Source of the DNA: Strongylocentrotus droebachiensis
Taxonomy: Eukaryota > Echinodermata > Echinoidea > Camarodonta > Strongylocentrotidae
Assembly: GCA_035222895.1 (NCBI GenBank)
Contig: JAVYIG010006806.1
Span: forward strand, 1 to 64,000
Direction of reading: 5' to 3'
Length of the DNA stretch: 64,000 nt
Position 1 is the stretch's first letter. Every line of letters begins with the position of its first letter. The translations under genes were made by a program, and so were the position numbers. This document shows, piece by piece, positions 10,686 through 22,652 of this stretch. A model generated the notes under the pieces. That model was not told the DNA's origin. It was given only the letters and a program-made list of their open reading frames with translations, and searched no databases.

Positions 10686-11654
10686 AGTTGATTATTTGTA
10701 TTTAAAGTAGTTGAGATCGAATCATATTTAGGTAGCTTTCTTCATAAGATGTGAACACAGTAATTGAATATACTAAATTCTTATATTACAATATTACAGG
10801 GAACGTCCACCATGACATGAAGTTTGGTTTAAAAACATCAAACGACCTAGATAATCAAGTTGATAGTTTATATAAATGAAATGCTTCCTGGGAGATATTT
10901 CAATTGTTTAAACATTTTACTGGGTGTAAGCAACACATATGTTTAAACAAGTTAAATTGGTGATGGATAAGGTTGTTCGAGCGGTTTTTTAAAGTTGTGA
11001 TTGTTGAAACACATATTGTTAATTTTTTGGTGTCCTCTGTAATTTGCCTAATGCAACGGCAGCAAATACAAGCACACTGAAAATGGTATATTAAATTGTA
11101 AATATTCTTTAATTCTTTGGATGTAGATGTAGCGTGTTTGGGTCAGAAAACTAAATCCAAGATACGCTGGAAACCTAGTATAAGTGTATAATCATGCATG
11201 TGTGTCGTGCTGTCCTGTTATTAGTCAGTAGCAAAGAAGGCAGTTGTTCTTTTAGGGCGTAGAATGTTCTGAAAATAACCCTTATTTAAAACTTTCTAAC
11301 ACTGCTGCACTGACAACCATACACTACCAATTTCAAGTTCATTGACCCATTTTATGTTTAACATCGGACTGATTCATATCACATTCGAACTTGAACTTTA
11401 ACAGATGCACCTGTCGAATTTACTTTGGAATCTTACGAGTGGAGAGGTGTGGGTAATGCAATAATCATGTGACAGCCATGTAATTGGTTGCCACTCAATG
11501 CCCAACTCGTAGCAAATGTGTTCAACTGTTTGTTCGGAGGCGTCAGGTTTCGTTAAACGAGACCTCCTCTCCACAGCACAATCATTGAAGGCAAGCGCCC
11601 TAATCAGAGCACAAATTTACTCGAACCGCAGATGGAAGGCAGACAGGGGTGTTA
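10686..11654. other. Unassigned intergenic DNA
   Basis: AT-rich, with no repeat or coding feature recognised. Confidence 0.4.
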
Positions 11655-11702
11655 TAGGGAGAGGGTGGACGGTGAACCGGGATGGCGAACGAAATAAAGG
11701 GA

Positions 11703-11743
<41 letters not shown>

Positions 11744-11821
11744 TATAGAGAGGGGAGAGAGAGAGAGGGTGTAAGAGAGAGAGAGAGATAGATAGAGAGG
11801 TGGGGGAGAGAGAGAGGGAGA

Positions 11822-11852
<31 letters not shown>

Positions 11853-11868
11853 GAAGGAGGGGGAAGGC
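11655..11868 (+). repeat. Long interrupted (GA)n microsatellite
   Basis: Runs of GAGAGA at 11708-11740, 11757-11790 and 11806-11852, with GGGA and TAGATA interruptions. Coding frames through it are Arg/Glu or Ser/Leu artefacts. Confidence 0.95.
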
Positions 11869-12234
11869 AACATTAAAATAAGATAGTAGCTAGGACTCTC
11901 TTCAGTACCCTCGTCTTACTCGATTACCTTGTTCTATTGCGTATGCATCCACCTAGAGAAACCAGTGCTTCCGAGACCCCATGACACCATTGGCCCCTCA
12001 ATGATTGGAACCCCGTATCGCGATGACACTGAACTACATGCAGAAGAAATTAATACACTTGCGTGTGATGTATAAAGCTGGGGTTGCAAATGCACTCGAT
12101 GCCGTCTTGATATCTTTAAATTCAAGAGCCATTGAGTATGGTAATGGGAAACTGGATGTGAACAGAAAACAATCAAATCTAATTACCATAATTTAATCAC
12201 CATAGCTTTCGAACAAGCTTCCCTGAACTTCCAA

Positions 12235-12358
12235 GTGTGCATTAGGCACTGGAGTTTTAATAGCCAGTCACCAGGGTTCGATTCCCGGCGGAGACATCTT
12301 TTCGACCCTTGCAACATTTTTCCCAAGAGGGAGGACAGCAATAGAGAACTTTGATTAA
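12235..12358 (+). mobile_element. tRNA-like SINE head remnant
   Basis: A canonical B box GGTTCGATTCC lies at 12275-12285, preceded by TAGCCAGTCACCAG. It is joined to a TTAA element (12359-12534). No good A box is preserved. Confidence 0.5.
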
Positions 12359-12538
12359 AAACCCATCTGGACTAGTTTGGCTAGGAGGGATTAGACCACC
12401 CAGGAAGGTCACTGATATGTGGCTATCTCATCAACTCAGCTCTCAATTAAAGAAAAAGAGGATCATGGGGGACTGATTAGGCATTGTTTTCTATTATAGA
12501 GGGAGCAAATAGCTACAAGTAGTACAGTGGACCTTTAA
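12355..12538 (-). mobile_element. TTAA-flanked MITE, family C
   Basis: TTAA at 12355-12358 and 12535-12538 bound a 176-bp body. Landmarks GGGATTAGACCACCCA, GTGGCTATCTCATCAACTCA, AAAGAGGATCATGGGGGAC, ATAGAGGGAGCAAATAGC and GTAGTACAGTGGACCT match 47264-47459 (opposite strand) and 53680-53806. No ORF is present. Confidence 0.85.
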
Positions 12539-13645
12539 GCTACGTTACCATTATTCTCTTTTCTTATTTCCTTTCGCATTGTATTGATTTATATGGACAA
12601 TGAGAGTTGCCAAAGTTGTTGTAGTATAACTTATTTCTCCCCGCAAATATGTGAGTGTGTGGGTGCGTGAGTGCGTGTGTTGTGTGTGTATGTACCCACG
12701 CACACTCATCCGCATACAATTCGTTACATTATCTGTCTGTTCAACTAATCCTATGGCACACGCCATATCACCATTAATGGATTAATGTATACTATTTTCG
12801 TACTATCTGTGAATATTTCGCTATTTTATGGATTACTCTAGCAATTGAATTGGAGAAGGCGGAAATGGCAAATGATCCTAAGACCTTATTCATTTCGCTT
12901 ATAGCCATCACGACTTCAATCTAATCGCATTTGAAGGCAAAACAAAAACCCGTCGTAGACTGAAATTTCTTAATATGGAATTTTCCAGGCATGATGTTGG
13001 GGAGTGACAAACAAATCTAAACTACAATAAAACAAACGAAAAAAAAAATAGACAAGACCATGTATTTCAAACGGGATTGTCAAGATGATTTTACCGCAGA
13101 GGATGCTAGGGTTTTGTGATTCTTTGCCATCCTATATCCGGAAAACGCATAAGCACCTTAAGGTGAAGTGGATAAAATGTTACATATTTCTACACGTTAC
13201 GTTCTTTTGTAATTATGCAGTTTTAATTCATAGAATTGCGTTTTATTATTTCGCTCTAAGGACCGGTAGGGAAGAATACAACATGACCAGAACACGGTAT
13301 TGTGGCTGTTCCCAGATGTCGGTTGTTTAACTTGGGTGTGTAGAACGTTACCGATTTGGAGAATTATCAGTTCTTATTTACTTGGAATTATACAGGTGCA
13401 ATTACTTGTACAGAGGTGAATCTTGATATATAGACCTATAACGACCATCTTCATCAAGAAAAAAAAATCAATAATTTCCAGTAAAAAGAAAAAAGAAAGA
13501 AAGATTAAAGTAGTTCTCAGATGTGGTAGTGACTCGTGTTTCAAAGACACTATTCACCGGCCAATACAGTTCTAGCGGATACCTTTCATGAGCCATCTCC
13601 CCAAGAGAACAAGAGTCATCTGCGGAGGGAGTTCATGGCTAAGTA
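12539..13645. other. Unassigned; small GT-rich inverted repeat
   Basis: GTGAGTGTGTGGGT at about 12652-12665 is followed by ACCCACGCACACTCAT at about 12694-12709 in inverted orientation. Otherwise no gene or element is recognised. Confidence 0.4.
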
Positions 13646-15044
13646 CCTCAGTCACACCTTTGCGTATGTCACTGCGTTTTGCGGGGTATATCAATACGCA
13701 GCCGTGCGCGGCAATACGCGGCAAATTTAAAGGTAGCAGTCACGCTATTGCGTATCTAGTTCGTATTTAGCTCGTATGCTACTCGTACAAAGGCTCCCTA
13801 CGGTTGCCCATGATTGTTGCTCGTAGCAGTACGATTCAATACGCAGTCTGGTCGCCACATTGCGTATGTAGACTGTTTTTTGCTCGTTTGCTGCTCGCTA
13901 ATCGCTCGCACCAGTTGGTCTCGTTGCGTCTCACTGCGTGTTCGCACGCTTGAACTCATATGTTGATTGTACTGCTTCGTGCCAGCTCGCTCTACAGCGT
14001 ACCAGCACGCTCGGCTGCGACGGTGTATAAATAGTAGTCATCTCGCGGGACTGGGTATAAGCATCTTAAATAGCTTCCGACGAGTCTACATCTACAAGAA
14101 AATTCAATCTATCGACCCCCCCCCCCCACTCCGGGAACGGATGGATACCATACGTGTTCCCAAAATCTCCGGCTCGTAACAAAACACCGGACTTTTGCTG
14201 AAAGGGGAGGGGGGGGGGTGCTGGGAACACGCATATGCGTACCCCAAATAACACTGCATTGGGGGGGGGGGGGTGGGCGGGTTCTGGAGTCATCAAAATG
14301 ATAAGAAATTAGGCCCAGTCTTGGTAAAGTTACAAGCACTGGACACATAAAGATGTTTATGGGACTACACGAATATGTGTCCCGATTTATGCTGTTACAT
14401 GCCATATTTAGAATATAAAGGCATTTGAAAAGCCATGCTTTTTAGGGAACTTGTTTTATCCGATGTTCTTCCACACTTGCATAATAACAATGACGAGGTG
14501 TTCACCTCTTCCGGGAACTCAACCTTCTCTTTAAGCATTTGGTTGATTGGTTCAGCTGGAAGAAGCAGAGGCGAATGATGATTATGTATTGCCGATATGC
14601 AGTGCAGCGACGGTGGTCGGAGCTAGACAATAATCGCAGTGTTAGCAAGCTAAAGCGAGCAGCAACCAGCGAATGCAGGTTTAGTGAACGGCGTACGAGC
14701 TAGACTCGCAGCGTAGCGAGTGGCAATCGCAACGGTTATTGCTGCTGCGAGCGGTACGCGAGCAACGCCGCAACAATACGCGCAATCATGTGAACGACAA
14801 CGAGCTAAAGCGGTCACTGGTTGCCTCTCGTAACCACTCGTAGGTGATTTTACCTTGCGTTTGCTTGCGATAGTTTAGAAAATTTTAAAACTAGCTAGCG
14901 ACCAACGCAGGCCTATGTACTAGTCTGCGTATTCAGTACGTAGTGAGCACGTTTCATTGTGGTTTATTGGGTATGACTGCCTATGTCTGCGTTCGGGCAA
15001 TACGCAGCAATACGCAAGCCAAATACGCAAAGGTGTGACTGAGG
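13646..15044. mobile_element. 1.4-kb TIR element with CG motifs at helical spacing
   Basis: Terminal inverted repeats CCTCAGTCACACCTTTGCGTAT (13646-13667) and its complement (15023-15044) bound the element. Both arms carry short words centred on CG (GCGTATT, CTCGTA, CTCGCA) spaced 10-11 bp; CG falls at 13822, 13832, 13842, 13853, 13863, 13885, 13896, 13907, 13927, 13937 and 13947, and again at 14696, 14707, 14717, 14728, 14748, 14769 and 14779. No transposase ORF is present. The middle contains a MITE fragment (14277-14534) and C12, G10 and G13 runs. A target duplication is not evident. Superfamily not assigned. Confidence 0.75.
14277..14534 (-). mobile_element. TTAA MITE family F, truncated copy nested in the TIR element
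   Basis: Read on the minus strand it starts at TTAA (14531-14534), then AGAGAAGGTTGAGTTC, GAAGAGGT, TTATGCAAG, GGAAGAACATC, AAAGCATGGC, TTCAAATGCCTT, GTGTAGTCCCATA, AGTGCTTGTAACTTT and TTTCTTATCATTTTGATGA. These are the landmarks of 27269-27535 in the same order. The distal end is lost next to the G13 run at 14261-14273. Confidence 0.85.
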
Positions 15045-15479
15045 CATCATCTGTTTTGAAAGAAAGTAGAACAACTCATCAAAGGCGTTGTATTCTGTTA
15101 CACCATCCGGTGTCAGGATTTCTTAATTTTTATAACGTGATTACCAATTTCCTGAAAATGTATTTCTTTCTCAATTTTATCCTATGTATTGTTTTATTTG
15201 TCTATTGAATCATCGATTTTTCTAACCCAGCAGTGGTCACTTTGTCATGCGTATGGTGTATACATTTCGGGTATAGTTTACATGTAAGCAGATCTTATTT
15301 GTGTGGTGTTGTTTTGTTGTCGCTAAATGCAATTCAACTTTTGTTGCAAGTGCTGCACATTTCAGTTTTAACCCCATTATTGGATTTCATACCGGAGACA
15401 TAATATTAAAAGTGTGCCTATTTTGCCAGGATAAAAGAGTGTCTCTACGTAAATGGACCTTTCTCAATTATTTTTGTTC
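15045..15479. other. Unassigned
   Basis: AT-rich sequence, no feature recognised. Confidence 0.4.
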
Positions 15480-15705
15480 TTTCTCCCTCTTTCTCCCACT
15501 GTCTCTCCCTTTCTCTCTCTCTCTCTCTCTCTCTCTATCTACCTTTCACCTCCTCTCTCCCCCTCCATCTCTCTCTCTTCCTTTCACCCTGACAAGCCTT
15601 CGTCTCTCTATCTATCTCTCTATATTGCTATTTACCTCCCCGACCCCTCTCTTTCTCCCTTTCTCCTACCCCCACCCACTCCTGGTTCCCCTCTACTCGT
15701 CTCCT
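15480..15705 (+). repeat. CT-rich low-complexity block
   Basis: (CT)n at 15511-15537 within a longer pyrimidine-rich plus strand. Ser/Leu/Pro frames here are not genes. Confidence 0.9.
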
Positions 15706-15894
15706 ATTTAATTATTTAATTTACCTATTCGTTATATTTCCTTAGTTTTAAGGTTCTGTCTATATCTTAGTTTTGTTGAAATGCTTTTTAAAAAACTGAG
15801 CTTGTAAAACTTGCAATGTAATTTAGCTCTCGTGCTACCATTTTGCAGTTGTTCTAATAAAATCATTCCACTACTTTATTTTAATTTCACACGA
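15706..15894. other. Unassigned AT-rich spacer
   Basis: No feature recognised. Confidence 0.4.
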
Positions 15895-16118
15895 GCTAGC
15901 TCCCTTCAACATGTTCAACTTTTCAACCCTGTAATCATATCATTTTAGATCGCCAAACACTATTATTTACGTCACATTCTTGATTCAGTGGCTATTCCCT
16001 TAGCTCGCCCCTCCCTTCAACACGTTTAACTTTTCACCCTGTAATCATATAATTTTAGATCGTCAAACGTTATTATTATCTACGTCACATTCTTGCTTCA
16101 GTTGCTCTTGGATGAAGA
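15895..16118 (+). repeat. Two-copy tandem duplication, 111-bp period
   Basis: CCCTTCAACA at 15902 and 16013 begin two diverged units sharing ACTTTTCA, CCCTGTAATCATAT, ATTTTAGATCG, CAAAC and TACGTCACATTCTTG. Divergence of several percent indicates an old duplication. Confidence 0.9.
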
Positions 16119-17440
16119 GAAAAAAAGAGCAATTCAATTGAAAGAGGTCGAGTTTTATTAGAGCTAAAGTAACTGCTATTATTAATAAATTGTATGAAAT
16201 GCTTTTCGAAGGTATGAATTAAGAACACGATCTTTGCATTAGATATCCAAGGTCTTCCCTTTACAATTCCTTTTTTCTGAAATCATTAGTATAAATAAAT
16301 ATTTATTCTACACGTATCATTCACCCACCCGTAAAAACACTAATCAATAATGACATCATGCCAAAGTAACGTAATATGAATGCCATTTCTCAGTGAAAAC
16401 AGGACAAAAACCATTGCTTATTGTGCGAGGACGATTACGAAGTAAAGGGGGAAAATAGTATGTAAGCGCTTTGTTTTTAATAATATAAGATAAAACATAA
16501 GGTCTAAATAATAACTGGAAACTTAAACATTTGACGTGAGACTTTCATTCATTGTTGTAATTCAATTCTCGTCAAATTCATATATGCACGCATTTCAAGA
16601 GCGGTACAATTTTACTATAACATAGTTTCACAAGGGAATACAAAAATGATGATACTCAAATAAACACAAACTAAACTTCCTCTTTCCACAAATAAATTTC
16701 AATATAAAATGACATCTCTCTTACTCTAATTGATTTGTTCACGATTACAATTATTGCAAAGAAAGAAGAAAAAAAAGGGTCATGTCCTTCAGGAAAAAAT
16801 CTTGCTTTGACATCGGTTAACCAAACTTCTGATTTTGATGTTGTTTTTGCAAGCGCGCGAATCGGATTGACAGCTTTAGTGGAGTTCTTGAATGGAATAT
16901 TCCCTCGCTGTATATGCTAAAAACGAGCTTTACTTTACAGCATTTCATTTCCTGCGAGGCCCTCTCTGATTCCCAAAGAAAGAATAACCGCAATTCATCC
17001 TTAACCTTCGGCTAGAATTGGCATTGATTCTTGCCTCATCGCGTGGGAGACATACATCCCCGCTTTGAGTATTATATCTACGATTCTTTTTCATTTTAAG
17101 CGATCTAATTTGTAAACCATCTATTAAGCAGTTTACCTTTCATCTCGCCCTCAGGCAAAGTCTAAAGAGCGTATTCAATTGTGCTGATTCTTCAAATGCT
17201 CTTCTGTTTTTCTAGTACATATTGAGGTCGATGACGTCATCGCCCTATTGTTTACTCTGAAATCCATGACAACCCTTGAGCATTAAATTGTTTGTTTCAT
17301 TCACATGATTGCGTCGGAGGGGCTCTGGATTTTCTTAACCAGAAACAACAACATGCAATAGACATGATACAACCAACACCAAATATATTAAAAGGCAATC
17401 GATTTAGACGATGGAAATAGAAAGAGATAGAGAAAGAGTC
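16119..17440. other. Unassigned intergenic DNA
   Basis: AT-rich, short A-rich stretches; no coding feature, repeat unit or RNA recognised. Confidence 0.4.
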
Positions 17441-18320
17441 TACACTGTTCATTGGTCATTTTTACGTATTTTTTTCCATGTAGAATTTACTTGAAAACAT
17501 TAGTTTTGCCACTTACGCACTAAATTTAAGTCTTGCTAACTCAAACTTTCAATTTAGTAGAACATACGTGGAATATTTAAGTAAAATCAAATACATAAGA
17601 ACTTTAAGTAATTTCAGCTTGTATTTATTTAGTAATTTTAACTCAAAATCAGAAATTATACGTATTACTCAAACAATTTATGTTGATTATTCTTATATTT
17701 TTAAAGTAAGGACCGATGCAGTGCGTAATATAAATATTTACATAATTTATGAATATTCATTAAGACCAAATTAAACTCTTTTTTATTTAAAACAATTCTT
17801 TTTTGTGGTTGAATGAAAATTTAAGGACTTTATTTACTAATTCATTTAACATGGCTAAGCAAAGACAAGACAATTTTTAATTCTTACCCAGTTCAAAACA
17901 AATAAAAACTTGATATTTCAGGAAATTGTCAACCAATTTTCCTTTTAAGATGCTACGATCAAGTATATATAAAATTTGGAGCCTTTCAATATGTGTCGAA
18001 TTAAAGGGTATGTGTTAGTGATTAGTGATTAATCTTAAATACAAGTAGTGAATGATAAGTGGATATTACTTGTTAGATTAGATGGGTACCAAATCGTGCA
18101 ATATGTAATCCTATCATACCTTTTTTTTAAATTATCTAAAATGATTACAATACTTAAATTATTCACGTTAATGTAACTCGATTTAACTGAGTAAAAATGT
18201 ATTCAGCAAAATAAGTAAATTCTACTTAAGATGCCGTAGGTAATATTTACTTAATAAAAATAAGGCAATTCTTTTCCTCAATTTTATTGAGTTATTTCGA
18301 CTATTATTTTTTACAGTGTA
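17441..18320. mobile_element. ACTTAA/TTAAGT-rich element with TACACTGT termini
   Basis: It begins TACACTGT (17441-17448) and ends ACAGTGTA (18313-18320). The interior repeats variants of TTTAAGTAA, TACTTAA and AGTAAAT at irregular intervals on both strands, most clearly at 17570-17720 and 18150-18300. The right end (TTATTGAGTTATTTCGAC, then TTTTTTACAGTGTA) looks like a conserved terminus. No ORF is present. A possible relative is the remnant at 59640-59737. The left boundary is less certain. Confidence 0.45.
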
Positions 18321-18599
18321 GGTTATGCGTTTCGAAAAGGAAAACAAATACCACATAAGTAAATAAACGAATAAATAAATAAGTTGATTACAAATCAATC
18401 AATGGATCTTTAAATCCATCATAGACAATTTTTTAATTTATTTATTCAAACAAAATGTATTTATATCCTGTGAAGAATCTAGGTCATATTTTGTTAATGT
18501 CAAAACATACTTAATTTATTGAAGCATAAGCTTAAAGCTTCCATAGGCGAAAATATGAACGACGCTCGTTCAGGGATAATAAATTTAGTTGAATCGACA

Positions 18600-18655
18600 A
18601 CAAGACATGGTAGAGGAGGGTAGAATAAGAAGGAGAGCGAAGGACAGATAGAGAT

Positions 18656-18702
<47 letters not shown>

Positions 18703-18730
18703 TGGAGAGAGGGAGAGAGAGCAAATGGAG
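18600..18730 (+). repeat. (GA)n microsatellite
   Basis: Uninterrupted GA from about 18665 to 18697 within a GA/GGA-rich flank. Confidence 0.95.
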
Positions 18731-19550
18731 GAGGATAAAGGGTGAGGTTTTTTTTCAAATGAGAGGAGGGGAAGAGGGAAACATTAGTAAGAGGTGTATT
18801 TTAAAGGATGAAAAGCATTAGGGGAAAGTGGAAATTATGTACGTGGGTTTCATGACTGGAGGTGCGCCTGTGGATGTCAGGTGAGGAAACCGGAACGGTA
18901 TGAAGTATAAGAGCGCGTCGAAAGAGGGAAGATATTGTCAGATTGGAAACGCAAAATAGGAAATAGAGGATAAATTAAACAGTCGGCGGTGAGGCCGAGA
19001 AGGAATTAGGTTCTAATAATCGAGATACTCTAGACTGTGATTAATCTCAAGATTGCTGCGTCTTCGCTTGGCCAAAGGACTGAATCCGCGGCCACAAATC
19101 CGTTCTGGAAATGGGGCGTATTAAGGAACCCACCTCCGAACTCATTTCGAATGCAAACGTGCAGGAAGAGATGAAAGGATATGTCGATTAAAAGTGTCAA
19201 AGTGAAACTCTGAAAGTCTACTCGCGTACTATTTTGTTATTTGAAACGCTTAAAGGGGATAAGGTGGGGTGGGATGGGGCAAGTGTGATCCGGATGTTAT
19301 TTGTTTTATGGATCTGCACGTTCGTTTTGTATTTGCGTACGTTGAATGGAAGTGTGTGTACGAGGGTTGAGCCTGTATTTAGAGAAAGGAGGTCAATAAT
19401 GTTTTTTTTTTCTTTGCTTTTCTTTTCCTTAACGGTAAAAGTGTACTTTTTTCCAAACAAGAATGGAACGTGCAGTAGACACGTGAAATCGTAAACATGG
19501 AAAAGAATCCTATAAAGTTACCTTTCAATTATTATATTTTTTTCCCGTTC
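18731..19550. other. Unassigned intergenic DNA
   Basis: Purine-leaning first 150 bp, then mixed composition. No gene recognised. Confidence 0.4.
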
Positions 19551-19552
19551 TT

Positions 19553-19622
19553 TTTCTTCTTCTTCTTCTTCTTCTTCTTCCTTTTCTTCTCATCTTCCTC
19601 TTCGTCGTCCTCTTCTTCTTTG
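19553..19622 (+). repeat. (CTT)n trinucleotide repeat
   Basis: TTCTTCTTCTTC for about 30 bp, followed by degenerate CTT/CGT repeats. Confidence 0.9.
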
Positions 19623-20829
19623 TACCCTGTACAGGTTCCTTAAAGTTCTACGAATCAAAGTTGTTATCTGCAAAATCGCTGGAAATGCCTTCCTTCGTAT
19701 CTACAGGCACTCTAAGGCAGAAGAATAATTGAAATTGCCAATTTTTAGGAGATTCTTTTTGTTCTTTAAGTACCAAACATTCATGACATTAGCAGCTTTA
19801 TTCTCAATTTGATAGTCTTCTGAATTATATGGATGACTTGTGATAAAGCAACTTTGTAATAACATCTTTTTAAAAAATATTTTCTAATTTTAAAATGATA
19901 TGACTTCGGTGTGAAAAGTCATTCACAGTCCAGTAAAGGTTAAAACCGAACTCTGTATAAAATGATATTAAATATCCCTCCCCTTACGGTGCTCTCTCTT
20001 TCTTTCTCTTTAAATCTCTCCCTCTCTCTCCTCTCCCTCTGTATTAACGGAATTCCAGAGCTACGAATCAAATCATGGCAATTACTGTATCTTTATTTTG
20101 TCGGTGCCTTCTAAATTTGACAATGGTCAAGACGCGGAGGGAAATTTTTTCAAATTGCAGAGGTATATATTTACTAATTTACCTTGATTGTAACGGCCTC
20201 GTAAAATCATTGTAATAATAATAGTTAAATTGCATGATGATAGGAAGAAAGGGAAGAGGCAAAAGAGAATAAATTGAAAGTACGGATAGAGAGAGAGAGG
20301 GTGAGAGAGAGAGAGAGAGCGGGAGATGAAATAAAATAAAGATGGGGCCGAAAGGAAGGGAGACGTAGATGACACCATCGATAGCAGTTTCGTGCAAACG
20401 AGAAGTTGCATTTAATCGTGACTAATTCGAGTGTTGGCGTTCGATGTCGCTCTCTCGATGAGGAGTTGGTTAGCGACTAAAAGCTGTGAAGAGCTTTGAG
20501 AGACGATACGCCTCCTTGCCAAGTCGTCGCCGTCGTCTTTCACAAACAAAATCATTAATCACAGGCCTGACCGATTTTATTCTTAAAGTAGCTGTGCGAA
20601 GATTTTAAAAAATAACTTAATTTTCATTATTGCAAAGGTGAAACTTTGATTGGAAATATTATCAAAATACATGCTTGGAATCATTCGAAGTAATGATTTT
20701 TATCAATTACAAAACGCTTAAATAAAGCCCCGGCAAAGAACCTGAATCGATCTTCGAACACTGCTGGGATTTGTGACATCACAAGTTGGACATGATCTGC
20801 ACAAGCTTTTATTAAATCGAAACTCATGA
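19623..20829. other. Unassigned; short (GA)n at about 20287-20322
   Basis: CT-rich patch at 19988-20045 and a GA-rich patch at 20280-20325. No exon or repeat family recognised. Confidence 0.4.
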
Positions 20830-21856
20830 CCAAAATATCATCCCAAGCACCATATGTATGCTGATGACACGCAGATATACTTTTCGTGTTCTCCCACACA
20901 AGGGGAAGTTGATGCCTGGATTGCTCCTGTTGAAGCCTGTATAAGTGACATTAGGAATTGGATGAAGGAGAATTACTTGAAGCTCAATGACGACAAATCT
21001 CAGTTTGTTATGCTGGGTTCCAAGCAGCAACTCGCCAAGTCGGTAACCCCCAATCTGAATATTGGTTTGTCATCAATTACTCCAGTGAAGAAAGTTCGAA
21101 ATCTTGGAGTTATTTCTGACTCCAATATGACCATGGAGTCGCAAGTATCATCAAGTGTTAAACTTGCGATCCACAGTATCCGCAATCTTCGTGCTATTCG
21201 CAAGTATCTCACCACAAAGGCGGCTGAGCAGCTTGTGCATGCATTTGTTACATCCCGCATCGATTGTTGTAACTCTTTACTCTATGGCATCCCTATGTCT
21301 CAAGTTAAGAGGCCCCAGCTTGTTCAGAATGCTGCTGCCCGTCTAGTGACATAATATACACGCAAGTTCGCCCACATCACTCCAGTCCTTAAATCCCTGC
21401 ATTGGCTTCCTGTTGAACATCGTCTCACCTACAAAATCCTTCTGATCACATACCGTGCCTTGAAGTTCTCCTCGCCACAGTACATCTCTTCTCTACTCAA
21501 CTTTCGCAAGCCTGGTCGTTCTGGTCTGCGTTCTGCCAATACATCAACTCTGATCATCCCTAAGACCAGACGATCATGGGGAGATCGAGCATTTGCCTCA
21601 GCAGCTCCCCGATTGTGGAACAGTCTCCTTAACACTTAAGGACTGTAAATCAGTAGATAGTTTCAAGGCCAGCCTGAAAACTTATCTAATGGCCAACTTT
21701 AACTAATATCATCTTCTTCTTTTTTATAACCATGTGTAATGTAATTTAAGCAAAATTATATCTAAGTATATTATGTAACTCATTGTAAGCGCCTCGAGCA
21801 CCCTCTAGGTGGATATGTTTGCGCATTATAAATGTCTGTATTATTATTACTATTAT
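20824..21856 (+). mobile_element. 5'-truncated LINE (L2/CR1-like) with 3' UTR and (ATT)n tail
   Basis: The 3' UTR (21707-21856) contains GTAAGCGCCTCGAGCACC, then GCGCATTATAAATGT and a (TATTAT)n tail at about 21839-21857. This 3' architecture is typical of L2-like elements, which end in short microsatellite-like repeats and not poly(A). The 5' boundary near 20824 is set by the loss of RT similarity. Confidence 0.85.
20833..21706 (+). pseudogene. Decayed L2/CR1-like reverse transcriptase fragment
   Basis: The frame opens with the RT catalytic box YADD (MYADDTQIYFS, from 20854) and continues through NYLKLNDDKSQFVML, VRNLGVI and LVHAFVTSRIDCCNSLLYG, all typical of the C-terminal half of CR1/L2-clade non-LTR polymerases. 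An in-frame TAA at 21353-21355 interrupts it. The same frame resumes with RKFAHITPVLKSLHWLPV and runs to a stop near 21637. A frameshift close to 21627-21632 is needed to reach the final SFKASLKTYL segment ending at TAA 21704-21706. Everything upstream of the YADD box (endonuclease and palm motifs A and B) is missing. It is a dead 5'-truncated copy, not a host gene, and belongs to a different lineage from the LINE at 45 kb. Confidence 0.92.
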
Positions 21857-21959
21857 TATCTTGCATATGCTTTTTTCTCGATACGATTATAAAAATATAT
21901 AACAGCAACCAGTGCATTAACGGTGAGCTTTCTCTGCCGAAGTCACTTCTCCCACCGTC
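21857..21959. other. Unassigned spacer
   Basis: No feature recognised. Confidence 0.3.
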
Positions 21960-22195
21960 CTCATTCCCCTCTTCGCGCCCGATCTCTCTCTCTCTCTCTC
22001 TTTCCCTCCTCGTCTCTCTTTCTCTGTATTTTGCCCATTAAACGCAGGTAACTATCTTCACACAGGCACCATTCTCTTATCCATCCTCCCTCACACATTC
22101 TTCCTCTTTCGCTTCTACACGTATCTTCCAATCTTCCCGTATACACTTATCATCGATCCACCGTTCTCTATTTTTCTTTCTCGTATTCTCCCCCC

Positions 22196-22229
<34 letters not shown>

Positions 22230-22376
22230 TCCTCACCCTTTCTTCCACTTTCGCTTCTACACATAATCTTCCCGCATACACGTATCATCAACCCACCCTT
22301 CCTCCCCTCTCCCTTCCCCCTCTACTCTCTCTCTCTATCTCTCCCTCCCCCTTCTCTCTCTCCCCTCCGTCTTTTG
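21960..22376 (+). repeat. CT-rich block with internal segment duplication
   Basis: (CT)n at 21984-22001 and 22194-22222. TTCGCTTCTACAC...ATCTTCCCG.ATACAC..ATCATC...CCACC occurs twice (about 22107-22162 and 22250-22303), so part of the block was duplicated. Confidence 0.85.
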
Positions 22377-22652
22377 CGGTTCTCAAACTCACGATTATAA
22401 GTTCATTCTGTTTAAATTTTGTATATCTAATCGATTCCAAATTGAATTATCGTGCTACATTTCATGATCTTTGTTAGATGTGAACTTGCTTAGTACGATA
22501 AATGTAGAAAACAAAATGGATACCCTTTATAGATGGATCATGCAATCCTCGTCAAATTCAGTGTACTCGTGTTAATACAATGTAATTTAGAAAAATGTCA
22601 TCAGACTAGAATATACCAATACAAGCAAACATTTGTTGCTCTTACCATAAAG
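22377..22652. other. Unassigned AT-rich DNA
   Basis: No feature recognised. Confidence 0.4.
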
